DNA from: Actinophytocola sp.
Lineage (GTDB): Bacteria > Actinomycetota > Actinomycetes > Mycobacteriales > Pseudonocardiaceae
Direction of reading: 5' to 3'
DNA: 57,264 nt
Assembly (NCBI RefSeq): GCF_009379765.1
Contig: NZ_WHTD01000037.1
Location: 1 to 57,264 of the forward strand
A model generated the notes under the pieces. It did no database searches and was not told where the DNA came from. It saw nothing but the letters and a program-made list of their open reading frames with translations. Positions 16,594 to 25,463 of the stretch are shown here, one piece after another. Each line of letters starts with the position of its first letter. Positions within the stretch are counted from its first letter, which is position 1. A program made the translations under genes and the position numbers.

Positions 16594-16676
16594 CCAACAC
16601 CTCGCGTGGTCGAATTGACGCAACGGACTCGGCAAGATGTCAGATAGTCCGTCGTCAACAGGACAGCAGGCGCCCG

Positions 16677-17771
16677 ATGACCACGCAGGTTGTGCCAGCA
16701 GCCGCGTCGGGGCACGTGACCGGGGGAAACGACCGGTTGGCGGGCCTCGACGTCATTCGCGTGCTCGCGCTCGTCCTGGTGCTCTACACCCAGCTGGCCT
16801 CCTGGTTCCGGACCGACGGCGAGCCGCTCGGCGCGAGCTCGCTGGTCGACGACTTCCTGGTCACGCCGCTGCGGCTCGACGCCGACCTCCGGTTCTTCGG
16901 CGCCGCCCTGATCTTCCTGGTCACCGGGTTCCTCGTGGCCAGGTCCGCGGCGCGGCAGGGGCCCGGTGAGTTCGCCGCCCGGCGCCTGCTGCGGGTCTTC
17001 CCGCCGCTGTGGTTCGCGGCTCTGCTCGCCTGGACCTTGGTCGCGCTCGGCCAGCCGGCCGTCCCGGGCGTCGGCGACGCCGACGTCGATGACCTGGTGT
17101 CCGGTCTGCTGTTGGCCAACTTCTTCCAGGCACCGGGCGCGGCGCTGGTCGGGGCGGCATGGGCGTTGCTGCCGATCCTTGCGGTCTACGCGATGGTGGG
17201 CCTGCTGCTCCCGGTCTTCCGCCGCAGCCCGTGGCTCGCGATCGCCATCCAGGTCACCGTGTGCTCGGTGCTGCTGTCGATCATGCCGAACTTCGACACC
17301 GTCGCCGCCGCGGCGGGCGGCACGATCGGCGCGTTCGGCACGGCCGTCGTGCTGGGCGAGGTGATCTGGCTGGTGTGGGCGGGACACTCGCCGCTGTGGG
17401 TGGGCGCCTGCCTCGGCCTGGCCTGCTGGGTGGTGTTCGCGTGGGCCGACCGGCTCGGCTACCACGCGGGCGAGGCCTACCCGCTGGCGCTCGCCTACGT
17501 CTTCCTGCTGGTCGTCGCCGCGGTGCTGCTCGGCGGCTCGGTGCGGCGGCTGCCCCCGGTGGACCACCTGGCGAGCCGGAGCTTCGGGATCCTGCTGACC
17601 CACCAGGCGGTCACCGCCGCCGTACTGGCGCCGATCGCCGGCCACACCTGGTCCGCGCTCGCCGTCGCGGCCGCGGTGCTGGCCACGCTGGTGGCCGCCG
17701 AGCTGCTGCACCAAGCCACGGAACGGCCGGCGGCGTTGCTCGCGCGCCGGCTCCGCGAGGGTGCCTCATGA
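16677..17771 (+). CDS. Acyltransferase-3 family membrane protein (OafA/YrhL-like), copy 1
   Basis: 364 aa with about ten membrane helices. The N-terminus GLDVIRVLALVLVLYTQLASW matches the family start, but the first catalytic His usually seen in helix 1 (typically ...H) is replaced by Gln in this copy, while the second acyltransferase retains YSHVV. RRLLRVFPPLWFA and a late helix with LTHQAV are also visible. These proteins move acyl groups, mostly acetyl, across the membrane onto sugars. The altered helix-1 residue may mean changed activity. The ATG overlaps the next gene by 4 bp (ATGA), forming an acyltransferase pair. Confidence 0.8.
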   Translation: MTTQVVPAAASGHVTGGNDRLAGLDVIRVLALVLVLYTQLASWFRTDGEPLGASSLVDDFLVTPLRLDADLRFFGAALIFLVTGFLVARSAARQGPGEFAARRLLRVFPPLWFAALLAWTLVALGQPAVPGVGDADVDDLVSGLLLANFFQAPGAALVGAAWALLPILAVYAMVGLLLPVFRRSPWLAIAIQVTVCSVLLSIMPNFDTVAAAAGGTIGAFGTAVVLGEVIWLVWAGHSPLWVGACLGLACWVVFAWADRLGYHAGEAYPLALAYVFLLVVAAVLLGGSVRRLPPVDHLASRSFGILLTHQAVTAAVLAPIAGHTWSALAVAAAVLATLVAAELLHQATERPAALLARRLREGAS

Positions 17772-19243
17772 CAGCGACCAACAAGGCGACCAACAAGGCG
17801 ACGGACAGGTCGAGACAGAACCGGTTCGTCTTCCTCGACATCATGCGCGGGATCGCGCCGGTCCTGGTGATCTACAGCCACGTCGTCGCGTTGTTCCTCG
17901 ACCCGCACGGGCTGGACAGCCCCGTGGTGGACCTGCTGAGCGAGCAGCTACGGGACCCGCTGCGGCTCGAGCAGCAGATGGGCCACCTCGCGGTGGTGAT
18001 GTTCTTCCTGGTCAGCGGGTTCATCATCACCCAGGTCGGCACGAGTGAGTCGCATCGCGAGTTCAGCATCAAGCGGCTCTTCCGGATCTACCCGCTGCTG
18101 ATCGCCACGGTCGGGCTCACCGCGATCCTCAGCATCTGGAACCTCGAGGTGCTCAGGACCGGCCAGCACTTCGAGATCACCCTCCAGTCGGTGCTCACGA
18201 ACTTCGCGCTGGCGAACTACTTCATGGTGCCGCAGGTCATCCTGCTCGGAGTGGCCTGGACGCTGGTCATCGAGGTGATCTTCTACAGCATGGTGCTGTC
18301 GCTGCTGGCGGTGCTGCGCCGGTGGACCTGGCTCGCCATCCTCATCGAGCTCGGCCTGGTGCTGGCCGCGCTGCTGCTCGCCAGGGAGTTCGGCCCGTCG
18401 TTCTTCCTGCTCTCGGTCAACATGTCCTACCTGCCGGTGGTGCTGCTCGGCCAGGTCACCTGGGCGGTGTGGAGCGGCCGGGTCCCGCTGTGGCTGGGCA
18501 CGGTGTTCGGCTTCGCCAGCTGGACGCTGTACGTGCTGGGCGACATCCGGAACATGGGCCGGCTGGACGACGCCTACAGCTCGACGTGCGCGCTGGGTTT
18601 CGGCCTCTTCATCGTGCTGCTGCTGGCCGAGCCGCACCTGCGGCCAACCAGGCCGATCTCCTTCCTGGCCGACCGCAGCTACTCGCTCTACCTGATGCAC
18701 GGGCCGATCGCCTTCCCGGTCATGGAGGGGCTGCGCGGGGTCGTGCCGGTGTGGTTGGCGGTGGTCGCCGGCCTGGCCCTGACCGTGGCGGCGGCCGAGG
18801 TGACGTTCCGCTACGTCGAGCAGCCCGGCCAGCGCATCGGCCGGCGGCTGACCAAGCGGTTCCGCCTGAAGAAGGCCGAGCCGCGGAAGACCCCACCGGA
18901 ACGGGTCGAGCCGGCCTGGCCCGAACCACGGCAACCCGAACCACGGCGCGGACCACAGGGGGTCGAGCCGGCCTGGCCCGGTCCGGGGTCGGGTGATGCC
19001 CCGACGGTCAAGCGCATCAGGCCGGTTCCCGCCCTGGACGAGGCGCTGCCCGCACGCCCGCCCCGGCCCGCGCCCCGACCTGCTCCCCCGCCTTGGCCGA
19101 CACGCCAACCGCGACCGGCGACCGGTCCCCCGGCGCCGCCGGTGAACGGTGTCCGGAACGGCCACGATGTCATTCGTGGCGAACTGTGGGACCCGGACCC
19201 GGATCGCGTGGCCGGTGGCGGACGGCACCGCCGCGAGGATTGA
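17768..19243 (+). CDS. Acyltransferase-3 family membrane protein (OafA/YrhL-like), copy 2, with proline-rich tail
   Basis: 491 aa from ATG 17768, overlapping the previous stop. Family motifs: FLDIMRGIAPVLVIYSHVV with the helix-1 His, HLAVVMFFLVSGFIIT, FSIKRLFRIYPLL and SYSLYLMHGPIAFPV. About ten helices occupy residues 20-355. The last about 110 residues are a Pro/Arg/Glu-rich cytoplasmic tail with repeats such as RVEPAWPEP and GVEPAWPGP. It probably O-acetylates an exported glycan or its lipid-linked precursor, together with the AlgX-like enzyme. A strong hairpin follows the stop. Confidence 0.87.
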   Translation: MTATNKATNKATDRSRQNRFVFLDIMRGIAPVLVIYSHVVALFLDPHGLDSPVVDLLSEQLRDPLRLEQQMGHLAVVMFFLVSGFIITQVGTSESHREFSIKRLFRIYPLLIATVGLTAILSIWNLEVLRTGQHFEITLQSVLTNFALANYFMVPQVILLGVAWTLVIEVIFYSMVLSLLAVLRRWTWLAILIELGLVLAALLLAREFGPSFFLLSVNMSYLPVVLLGQVTWAVWSGRVPLWLGTVFGFASWTLYVLGDIRNMGRLDDAYSSTCALGFGLFIVLLLAEPHLRPTRPISFLADRSYSLYLMHGPIAFPVMEGLRGVVPVWLAVVAGLALTVAAAEVTFRYVEQPGQRIGRRLTKRFRLKKAEPRKTPPERVEPAWPEPRQPEPRRGPQGVEPAWPGPGSGDAPTVKRIRPVPALDEALPARPPRPAPRPAPPPWPTRQPRPATGPPAPPVNGVRNGHDVIRGELWDPDPDRVAGGGRHRRED

Positions 19244-19244
19244 C

Positions 19245-19266
19245 CCGAACGGGTGAACCCGTTCGG
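19245..19266 (+). terminator. Perfect hairpin terminator at the end of the glycan cluster
   Basis: CCGAACGGG (19245-19253), loop TGAA, CCCGTTCGG (19258-19266): nine perfect pairs starting 2 nt after the stop codon. No U run. It marks the likely end of the cluster transcript. Confidence 0.65.
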
Positions 19267-19360
19267 CGTGTCCTTCGCGAGGTCCCCGCCGCGAGGGCGG
19301 AACGGATCGACCATCGCAGGCGTCGCATGCACCGACCGACATATCCGGAGGCGACGGGTC

Positions 19361-19468
19361 ATGTGGATGCAGATCGTGATCGTGGCGGTGGTGGCGGTCG
19401 TGTTCCTCGCGCGCCTCGCGGCCGCCCTCTATGACCGGCCCTCGCGGACCGGGGGCTCCGACTCCTGA
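19361..19468 (+). CDS. 35-residue single-pass membrane peptide
   Basis: ATG 19361 is preceded by CCGGAGG at 9 nt, a good ribosome binding site for this region. The peptide starts MWMQIVIVAVVAVVFLARL, one hydrophobic helix, and ends in a polar tail DRPSRTGGSDS. An in-frame start exists at 19253, but the binding site supports 19361. Its last 40 bases overlap the end of the broken gene on the other strand. Function is unknown; a small membrane protein is plausible. Confidence 0.5.
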   Translation: MWMQIVIVAVVAVVFLARLAAALYDRPSRTGGSDS

Positions 19469-20382
19469 CCGCGCCGCTCGGCGAGCAGCAGCACCGCGGT
19501 CAGCCCGATGACCAGGCCGGCGAGCACCTTCACGAAGTCGTGCGGCCGGCCGAGCGGCGTCGGCTCGGCACCGCGGGCCAGGAACGTGCTCCCCAGGTCG
19601 GCCCGAGCGGCAGCCAGAACGGCCGGCGCGCCCCGATCCGGTGCACCATCAGCACGATCCCGACCCCCGCGAGCAGGGCCAGGACCCCGTTGCTGCCCTC
19701 GACGAGATAGGCCGACGTGTTCCGGGCCGCCGCGGCCTCGGCCGCCAGGCCGACCGTGCTCCCGGACGCGTGCGCCAGGTGCAGGGCGGCGACCGCCAGC
19801 GCCAGCACGGCGGCACCGTTGGCGAGCACGAGCTGCACCGGGTGGGTCGCGCCGCGCGGCACGTCGCCGGTCCGCGACGTGAAGGCCCAGCGCACCCGCG
19901 CGTAGAGCACGAAGGCGAGGATCAGCATGGCGCCCTGCCAGGCGAACCCGGCGTAGACCACCGGCCGCACCCACGGCTAGAGGAAGTTCACGCCGCCGGT
20001 CGTGGTCGTCGCGGTGGATGTCGCGGTGGATGTCGCGGTGTCGCCGGCGAGCAGCTCGCCCGGCGCCGACCACCGGCATGCCGAGGGCGAGCCACGCCGG
20101 CACCCGAAGGCCCCAGCGGTGGGTGAACGCGAGCGCCACGGCCACCGCGACGAGGTCCATCCCGGCGGTGACGGTGTTGAGCACGACCAAGCTGCCGTCC
20201 TCGGCCAGCTCGAGGTCGGTGATGCCGATCGTGGCGCCGGAGAGCCACGCGAGCTTGTGCGAGAGGTAGGGCAGGGTGCCGACGACGGCCGCGTAGCCGA
20301 CGATCAGCCGGGCCACGCGCAGCCGGTCCGGCCGGGTCGGTCGGCCACCGGCGACGGTGTGGCCGGCCACGGTCGTTGTCAT
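19429..20382 (-). pseudogene. Frameshifted multi-pass membrane protein
   Basis: Three pieces of one membrane protein lie in two frames. The N-terminal part (20382 to about 20080) holds RVARLIVGYAAVVGTLPYLSHKLAWLSG. The middle part (about 20075 to 19590) is in another frame and holds RPVVYAGFAWQGAMLILAF and GVLALLAGVGIVLMV. The C-terminal part returns to the first frame with VKVLAGLVIGLTAVLLLAERR. The middle frame also contains a TAG at 19978-19980, just before PWVRPVVY. At least two indels and a stop would need repair. The ATG at 20382 is preferred to one 15 bp upstream. Either a decaying gene or assembly errors; the next gene is also frameshifted. Confidence 0.65.
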
Positions 20383-20440
20383 GCCACCAGGTTGCACGGC
20401 GAACGCACCGGACGGGTCCCGCCGTGGCGCGAGGGCTCCC

Positions 20441-22576
20441 CTACCTGAGAGGGAGATCCGCCGACGTCACCACGACCGGCACGCCGGACACCGCCGCGGT
20501 GCCCGTCAGCGCGTCGACGAGCCGCTCGTCGGTGACGTCGTTGACCGAGACCCCGGGGTGCGCGGCCGCCACCGACAGCCGCACACCGGGTCGGCCGTGG
20601 CCCCACCCGTGCGGCAGGCTCACCACGCCCGGCATGATCGCGTCGGTCACCTCGACCGGCACCTCGACCACCCCCGCCCTCGTCGCGAGCCGCGCGGTGG
20701 CGCCGTTGGTCAGCGAGCGGGCGGCCGCGTCGTCGGGGTGGATCAGCAGCGTGCACCGGTCGCGGCCCTTCACCAGCCGCTCACTGTTGTGCATCCAGGA
20801 GTTGTTGCTGCGCAGCTGCCGCCTGCCGATCAGCACCAGGCCGTCCCGGGTCGCGGTGAGCCGGCCACGCAGCCGCGGCAGGTCGGCGAGGTACTCGCGC
20901 GGCGCGAGGTTGATCCGCCGGTGCAGCCCGAGCCGGCCGGGCAGCCGGGGCTCGAGCGGGCCGAGGTCCACCCCGTGCGGTTGCTTCTCCAGCACCGCAA
21001 GGGAAAGTCCGCCCCGGCCCAGGCCGTACGGCCCGGTGCGCAGCCAGGTGTTCAGGAACGCGTCGGGTGGCATCCGGCGACCGAGCACCTTGGCCAGCAG
21101 GCCCACGGGCCTGGGGAACAGCCGGGCGGCCAGCTCGACGACGATCTCCCAGTCGTGCCGCTGGTCCGGGCCGCGCTCGAAGACCGTAGGCGAGTACTTG
21201 GCGACGTTGCGCACCGAGTAGGTCGCCATCGCGAGCTCGTAGTGCGACCGTTCCAAGTAGACGGTCGGGGGCAGGATCACGTCGGCGAACCGGGTGGTCT
21301 CGTTCAGGTACGGGTCGATCGAGACCATGAAGTCCAGTCCAGTCCAGTCCAGGCAAGGCACGCTCGAGCCGGGCACCGTTCGGGGTGGACAGCACCGGGT
21401 TGCCGGCGACCGTGACCAGCGCGTGGATCTGGCCCGCACCCGGCGTCTCCATCTCCTCGACGAACGTCGCTGCCGGCAGCTCGCCGGCGAACTCCGGCAG
21501 CCCGCGGGCTCTGCTGCGCCACTTGTCGAAGTGTCCGCGCTGGCCCACCATCCGCGCGACCGGCACCATGTCGACGGCCGGCGTCGTGAACATCGCGCCG
21601 CCCGGCTCATCCAGATGCCCGGTCAGCGCGTTGACGGCCACGACGAGCCAGGTCGCGAGCCCACCGAACTCCTGCGTGCACGTGCCGACCGACCGTAGAG
21701 CACCGCCCGCGGCGTCGCGGCCAGCGCGCGGGCCAGCCACCGCACGTCGTCGAGCGGAACCCCGGTGGCGAGCGCGGTGGTCTCCGGCGCGAAGTGCGCC
21801 GACGCCGAGCGCAGAGCGTCCACACCGGACAGGTAGCGGCCGAGCCGGCCGGTGCGCACCAGGTGCTCCGCGAACAGCACGTGGACCAGCGAGAGCAACA
21901 GCAACGCGTCGGTACCGGGCCGGAGGAACAGGTGCCGGTCGGCGAGCGCCGCGGTCTCGGTACGTCGCGGGTCGACGACCACGACCCGACCGCCACGCTC
22001 GCGGATCGCCTTGAGCCGGCCACGTACGTTCGGCGCGGTCATGATGCTGCCGTTGGACACCGCGGGGTTCGCGCCGAGGCACCCGAACAGGTCCGTGCGG
22101 TCGATGTCCGGCACCGGCATCAGCAGCTGGTGGCCGAGCATCAGCCGCGCGGCGAGCATGTGCGGCAGCGCGTCGACCGAGTTGGCGGAGAACAGGTTGC
22201 GGGTGCCGAGGCCGCGGAACACGAGCTGCCCGTAGGTCACCAGGCCGAGGTTGTGCACGGTCGGGTTGCCCTGGTAAACGGCGAGCGCGTGCTTGCCGTA
22301 CTTCGCGCGAACCTCCCGCAGCCGCCGGCCGACGAGGTCGAACGCCTCGTCCCAGCCGACCTCCCGCCAGTCGTCCCCGGTGCGCACCACGGGGTGGCGC
22401 AACCGGTCCGGGTCGTCCCGCAGGTCCGCGAGCGCGGTCGCCTTCGGGCAGATGTAGCCCTGGGAGAACGGATCCGCCGCGTCGCCGCGGATGCCGACGA
22501 CCCGGCCGTCCTCGACGGTGACCGCGATGCCACAGGTGGCCTCGCACAGCGTGCAGGAGTGGTAGTGGGTGCTCAC
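20441..22576 (-). pseudogene. Molybdopterin-dependent oxidoreductase (formate-dehydrogenase-like), interrupted by two frameshifts
   Basis: The N-terminal frame, from GTG 22576 after AGGGAGGTG, has the 4Fe-4S motif CTLCEATCG...GYICPK, then Mo-bisPGD domain sequence such as YQGNPTVHN and VVVVDPRRTETA. Near 21691 one base is missing: YGR should continue VGTCTQEFGG, which appears in the next frame. Near 21333-21352 a (TCCAG)4 tract shifts the frame again; two or five units would restore ALPGLDFMVSIDPY. The last frame carries ILPPTVYLERSHYE and a C-terminal molydop-binding domain with GWGHGRPGVRLS. Repaired length is about 710 aa, typical of FdhA-like enzymes. As it stands the protein cannot be made without frameshifting. 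Confidence 0.75.
21333..21352. repeat. Pentanucleotide tract (TCCAG)4 inside the oxidoreductase gene
   Basis: Four perfect TCCAG units (CTGGA on the coding strand). Reading-frame arithmetic shows the gene is in frame with 2 or 5 units and out of frame with 4. Slipped-strand change at such a tract could switch the frame, but an upstream single-base shift also exists. Confidence 0.85.
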
Positions 22577-22601
22577 GGTGCACCTCCCTTGCCGGCGAGG
22601 T

Positions 22602-23543
22602 CTACGGCGCCAGGCGGATCTCCACTCCGGTCAGCTCCTCGCTGATGTCCCACAGCCGCTTGGCGAGCTCGCGGTCGCGTGCCGCGTCGAGCGGTTCGAC
22701 GACGGTCGGGAAACCCTTGGACTCGCCCCGCCCGTCCGGCCCGTAGAACTGGCCGCTCTCCACATCGGCGCCGGTCGCCGCGTACAGCTGTGGGAGTGCA
22801 CCCATCATCGCGTCCTGGGCGAACAACTTGGTGGTGGCCTTCATCACCAGCTTGCCGACCCCGGTCGGGCCGGTGGTCTGCAGGTTGGTGGCCGAGTAGC
22901 CGGGGTGTGCGAGAACGCTGCGGATCGGGATGGTGTTGGCCCGCAGCCTGCGGTTGAGCTCCAGCGCGAACACCACGTTGGCCAGCTTGGACTGCGAGTA
23001 GTACTTGGTACGCGAGTAGTTCGACTCGCCGTGCAGGTCGTCGAAGTGGATCCGGCCGCGCTTGTGCAGTCCCGAGCTGACCGTGACCACCCGCCCGTCC
23101 TCGGACCGCACGAGCTTGTCCAGCAGCAGTCCGGTGAGCGCGAAGTGGCCGAGGTGGTTGACCCCGAACTGCAGCTCGTAGCCCTGCTTGGTGGTGCCGC
23201 GCGGCGGCATCATCACGCCCGCGTTGTTGATCAGCACGTCGACCTCCTCGACGGTGCCGGCGAACTCGCGGACCGAGTCGAGGTCGGCGAGGTCGAGCAC
23301 CCTGACCTCGAAGTGGGCCTCCGGCTGCTCCCCGCGCAGCTCGTCCAGTGCGCGAATGCCCTTGCCCTCGTCGCGCACGGTGAGGATCACCGTGGCGCCG
23401 AGGCCGCCGAGGGCACGAACGGTCTCCAGCCCGAGCCCACTGTTGGCTCCGGTGACCACGAAGGTTCGGCCGACCTGGCTCGAGATGTGGTCGGCGATCC
23501 ACGTCGACGCCGACGGTTTCTCGTCATCAGGTGCACTGCTCAT
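22602..23543 (-). CDS. Short-chain dehydrogenase/reductase, retinol-dehydrogenase-like
   Basis: 313 aa. The Rossmann motif TGANSGLG (residues 31-38), NNAGVMM (about 107-112), a VSSG serine at about 156 and Tyr182-x3-Lys186 (YYSQSKLANV) give a classical SDR active site. The long C-terminal part and the RSEDGRVVTVSSGLHKRG block match the retinol-dehydrogenase/WWOX-like branch, which in bacteria acts on unknown lipophilic alcohols or ketones, usually with NADP(H). It lies 25 bp upstream of the broken oxidoreductase gene on the same strand, so the two may share a transcript. The ATG at 23543 has no strong ribosome binding site. Confidence 0.88.
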   Translation of the reverse strand: MSSAPDDEKPSASTWIADHISSQVGRTFVVTGANSGLGLETVRALGGLGATVILTVRDEGKGIRALDELRGEQPEAHFEVRVLDLADLDSVREFAGTVEEVDVLINNAGVMMPPRGTTKQGYELQFGVNHLGHFALTGLLLDKLVRSEDGRVVTVSSGLHKRGRIHFDDLHGESNYSRTKYYSQSKLANVVFALELNRRLRANTIPIRSVLAHPGYSATNLQTTGPTGVGKLVMKATTKLFAQDAMMGALPQLYAATGADVESGQFYGPDGRGESKGFPTVVEPLDAARDRELAKRLWDISEELTGVEIRLAP

Positions 23544-23711
23544 GGCGCATAGCGTGCCTCACCGGCGCCCGATTCACACCGCGCCCCGGTGGTTCGGTCG
23601 CCGTGTCGCCGGCAGTGATGGCGGTCGACGGTATTCGCGGCGCGGCTACCGCACGGCGAAGAGCAGCCAATACCCACCGATTGGCAGCTAGATCGTGGCC
23701 AGTCGGCTTAG

Positions 23712-23717
23712 TAGGTT
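23712..23717 (+). promoter_or_regulatory. -10 box, leaderless aldo/keto reductase
   Basis: TAGGTT sits 6 nt before GTG 23724, so transcription would begin on or beside the start codon. This decides the start. Confidence 0.6.
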
Positions 23718-23723
23718 GATCGA

Positions 23724-24686
23724 GTGGAATTGCGTCACCTGGGTGAATCCGGACTGGTGGTCAGCGTCGTCGGGCTCGGCTGCAACAACCTCGGCAGGCC
23801 GGGGACGGCGGCGGAGTCGCTGGCCGGCTCCCGCGCGCTGATCGGGGCCGCGATAGACGCCGGGATCAACCTGTTCGACGTCGCCGACGTCTACGGCGCG
23901 CCGCGGGGCCGCAGCGAGGAGCTGCTGGGCCAGGCACTGTCCGGCCGGCGCGACCACGCGGTGATCGCCACGAAGTTCGGCGTGGACATGCAGGGCGCCA
24001 ACGGTCCGGACTTCGGCGCGCGCGGGTCGCGTCGCTATGTCAAGCGCGCGGTGGAGGCGTCCTTGCGCCGGCTCGGCACCGACTGGATCGACCTGTACCA
24101 GCTGCACCGGGCGGACCCGAACACCCCGATCGAGGAGACCCTGGGCGCGCTGGACGACCTGGTGCGCGACGGCTTGATCCGCTACGCCGGGGTGTGCAAC
24201 CTCGCCGGCTGGCAGGTGGCGGACGCGGCGTGGATCGCGCGCACCCACAACCTCTCCGCGCCGGTCGCCGCGGAGAACCACTACTCGCTGCTCGAGCGCG
24301 AGGCCGAGCGGGACGTGCTGCCGGCGTGCGACCGGTTCGGCCTGGGCGTGATGCCCTACTTCCCGCTGGCCAACGGCCTGCTGACGGGCAAGTACCAGCG
24401 TGACGTCGAGCCGCCGGCGAACGCGCGGCTGGCCGGCCGGACCCGGCTGCTGGCCGACGCGCCGTGGGACCGGATCGAGAAGCTCCGGGCGTTCGCCGAG
24501 GAACGCAACATCAGCATGGCGACGGTCGCGATCGGGTGGCTCGCCGCCCAGCGACCGGTCGGCTCGGTGATCGCCGGCGCGACCACTCCCGAGCAGGCGA
24601 TGGCCAACGCCTCCTCCGTCCAGTGGCACCCGACCGCTGACGACCTGCTGGTCCTCGACGAGATCTGCCCGCCGGGTCGTCGCTGA
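23724..24686 (+). CDS. Aldo/keto reductase
   Basis: 320 aa. The catalytic tetrad is readable: Asp52 and Tyr57 (FDVADVYG), Lys84 (IATKFG) and His128 (LYQLHRADP). The C-terminal NADP site includes VIAGATTPEQAMANA. The N-terminus LGESGLVVSVVGLGCNNLGR fits bacterial AKRs related to YghZ and general-stress reductases, which reduce aldehydes with NADPH. The start is GTG 23724, leaderless. The gene is divergent from the SDR at 22602 and separated from it by 180 bp. Confidence 0.92.
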   Translation: MELRHLGESGLVVSVVGLGCNNLGRPGTAAESLAGSRALIGAAIDAGINLFDVADVYGAPRGRSEELLGQALSGRRDHAVIATKFGVDMQGANGPDFGARGSRRYVKRAVEASLRRLGTDWIDLYQLHRADPNTPIEETLGALDDLVRDGLIRYAGVCNLAGWQVADAAWIARTHNLSAPVAAENHYSLLEREAERDVLPACDRFGLGVMPYFPLANGLLTGKYQRDVEPPANARLAGRTRLLADAPWDRIEKLRAFAEERNISMATVAIGWLAAQRPVGSVIAGATTPEQAMANASSVQWHPTADDLLVLDEICPPGRR

Positions 24687-24774
24687 GGGTGATATCCGGT
24701 CATCCCCCGGACGGACCGCAGAACACCACTGATGGCCGACGCGCCCGCGGCAGCCCTGCTACCAGGGTGTTTGT

Positions 24775-24885
24775 ATGGAACTCCTCGCGGCGGCCGGTCT
24801 GTTCGTGCTCCTCGCCCTGCTCGCGGCCATCCCGCTCGTGCTGCTCCTGAATTTCGGTGGACGGCACCCGGATGGGAACGGCTAG
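24775..24885 (+). CDS. 36-residue single-pass membrane peptide
   Basis: ATG 24775 to TAG 24885 encodes MELLAAAGLFVLLALLAAIP followed by a second short hydrophobic run and a polar end (RHPDGNG). There is no Shine-Dalgarno sequence, but TACCAG ends 8 nt upstream, so a leaderless start is possible. The stop codon is part of the -10 box of the next gene. Function unknown; small single-helix proteins of this kind are common in actinobacteria. Confidence 0.45.
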   Translation: MELLAAAGLFVLLALLAAIPLVLLLNFGGRHPDGNG

Positions 24886-24888
24886 CGT
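24883..24888 (+). promoter_or_regulatory. -10 box, leaderless acetyltransferase, overlapping a stop codon
   Basis: TAGCGT lies 6 nt before GTG 24895. Its first three bases are the TAG stop of the small membrane peptide. Confidence 0.55.
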
Positions 24889-24894
24889 GCGTGG

Positions 24895-25392
24895 GTGCTA
24901 CGTGGTGACCTGACCGAGCTGGTGCCGGTGCTCCCGGCACATGTGCCGGAGCTGCGGCGGATCCTGCACACGCCCGCGGTGGCCGTCCGCTGGGGCGAGG
25001 CGGACGCGGAGCCGGGCTGGCCGCTGGACGACCCCGAGGTCACGTGCTTCGCGGTGCTCGTCGACGACGAGGTGCGCGGGATGATCCAGTACGGCGAGGA
25101 GGACGATCCCGGGTACCGCCACGCGTCGATCGACATCTTCCTGGACCCGACCGTGCACGGCCGCGGCGTCGGCCGGGACGCGGTCCGGACCTTGGCCAGG
25201 CACCTGATCGAGGACCGCGGCCACCACCGGCTGGTGATCGACCCGGCGGCGGACAACGATGCGGCGGTCAAGTGCTACGCGGCGGTGGGCTTCCAGCCGG
25301 TCGGGATCATGCGCCGGTACGAGCGCGACCACGACGGCAACGGCTGGCACGACGGCCTCCTGATGGACCTGCTGGCGGGCGAGCTCAGGTGA
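24895..25392 (+). CDS. GNAT acetyltransferase, AAC(6')-like
   Basis: 165 aa, start GTG 24895. A GNAT fold is shown by the beta4/motif A region IDIFLDPTVHGRGVGRDAVRT (RGxGxG/A-like acetyl-CoA loop), then HHRLVIDPAADNDAAVKCYAAVGF, the usual asparagine-containing helix and the C-terminal strand. The opening LVPVLPAHVPELRRIL with WPLDDPEV and the overall length resemble aminoglycoside 6'-N-acetyltransferases. Many such chromosomal homologs act on other amines, so resistance cannot be claimed. It is followed by an SDR gene 71 bp downstream. Confidence 0.8.
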   Translation: MLRGDLTELVPVLPAHVPELRRILHTPAVAVRWGEADAEPGWPLDDPEVTCFAVLVDDEVRGMIQYGEEDDPGYRHASIDIFLDPTVHGRGVGRDAVRTLARHLIEDRGHHRLVIDPAADNDAAVKCYAAVGFQPVGIMRRYERDHDGNGWHDGLLMDLLAGELR

Positions 25393-25463
25393 GCAGCGCC
25401 ACTCGGGACGGTGGTTGAACGCCCGTTAACCTCTCTTGCGGTAGCCGAGAAAGGGGAACGGGC

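Noticed and set aside
16615..16648. TTGACG with GATAGT as a promoter for the acyltransferase pair
   Set aside because: Spacing of 22 nt is too long; not strong enough to list.
24895..25392. Aminoglycoside-resistance gene
   Set aside because: The GNAT fold is clear but chromosomal AAC(6')-like proteins often have other substrates; no mobile or resistance context.
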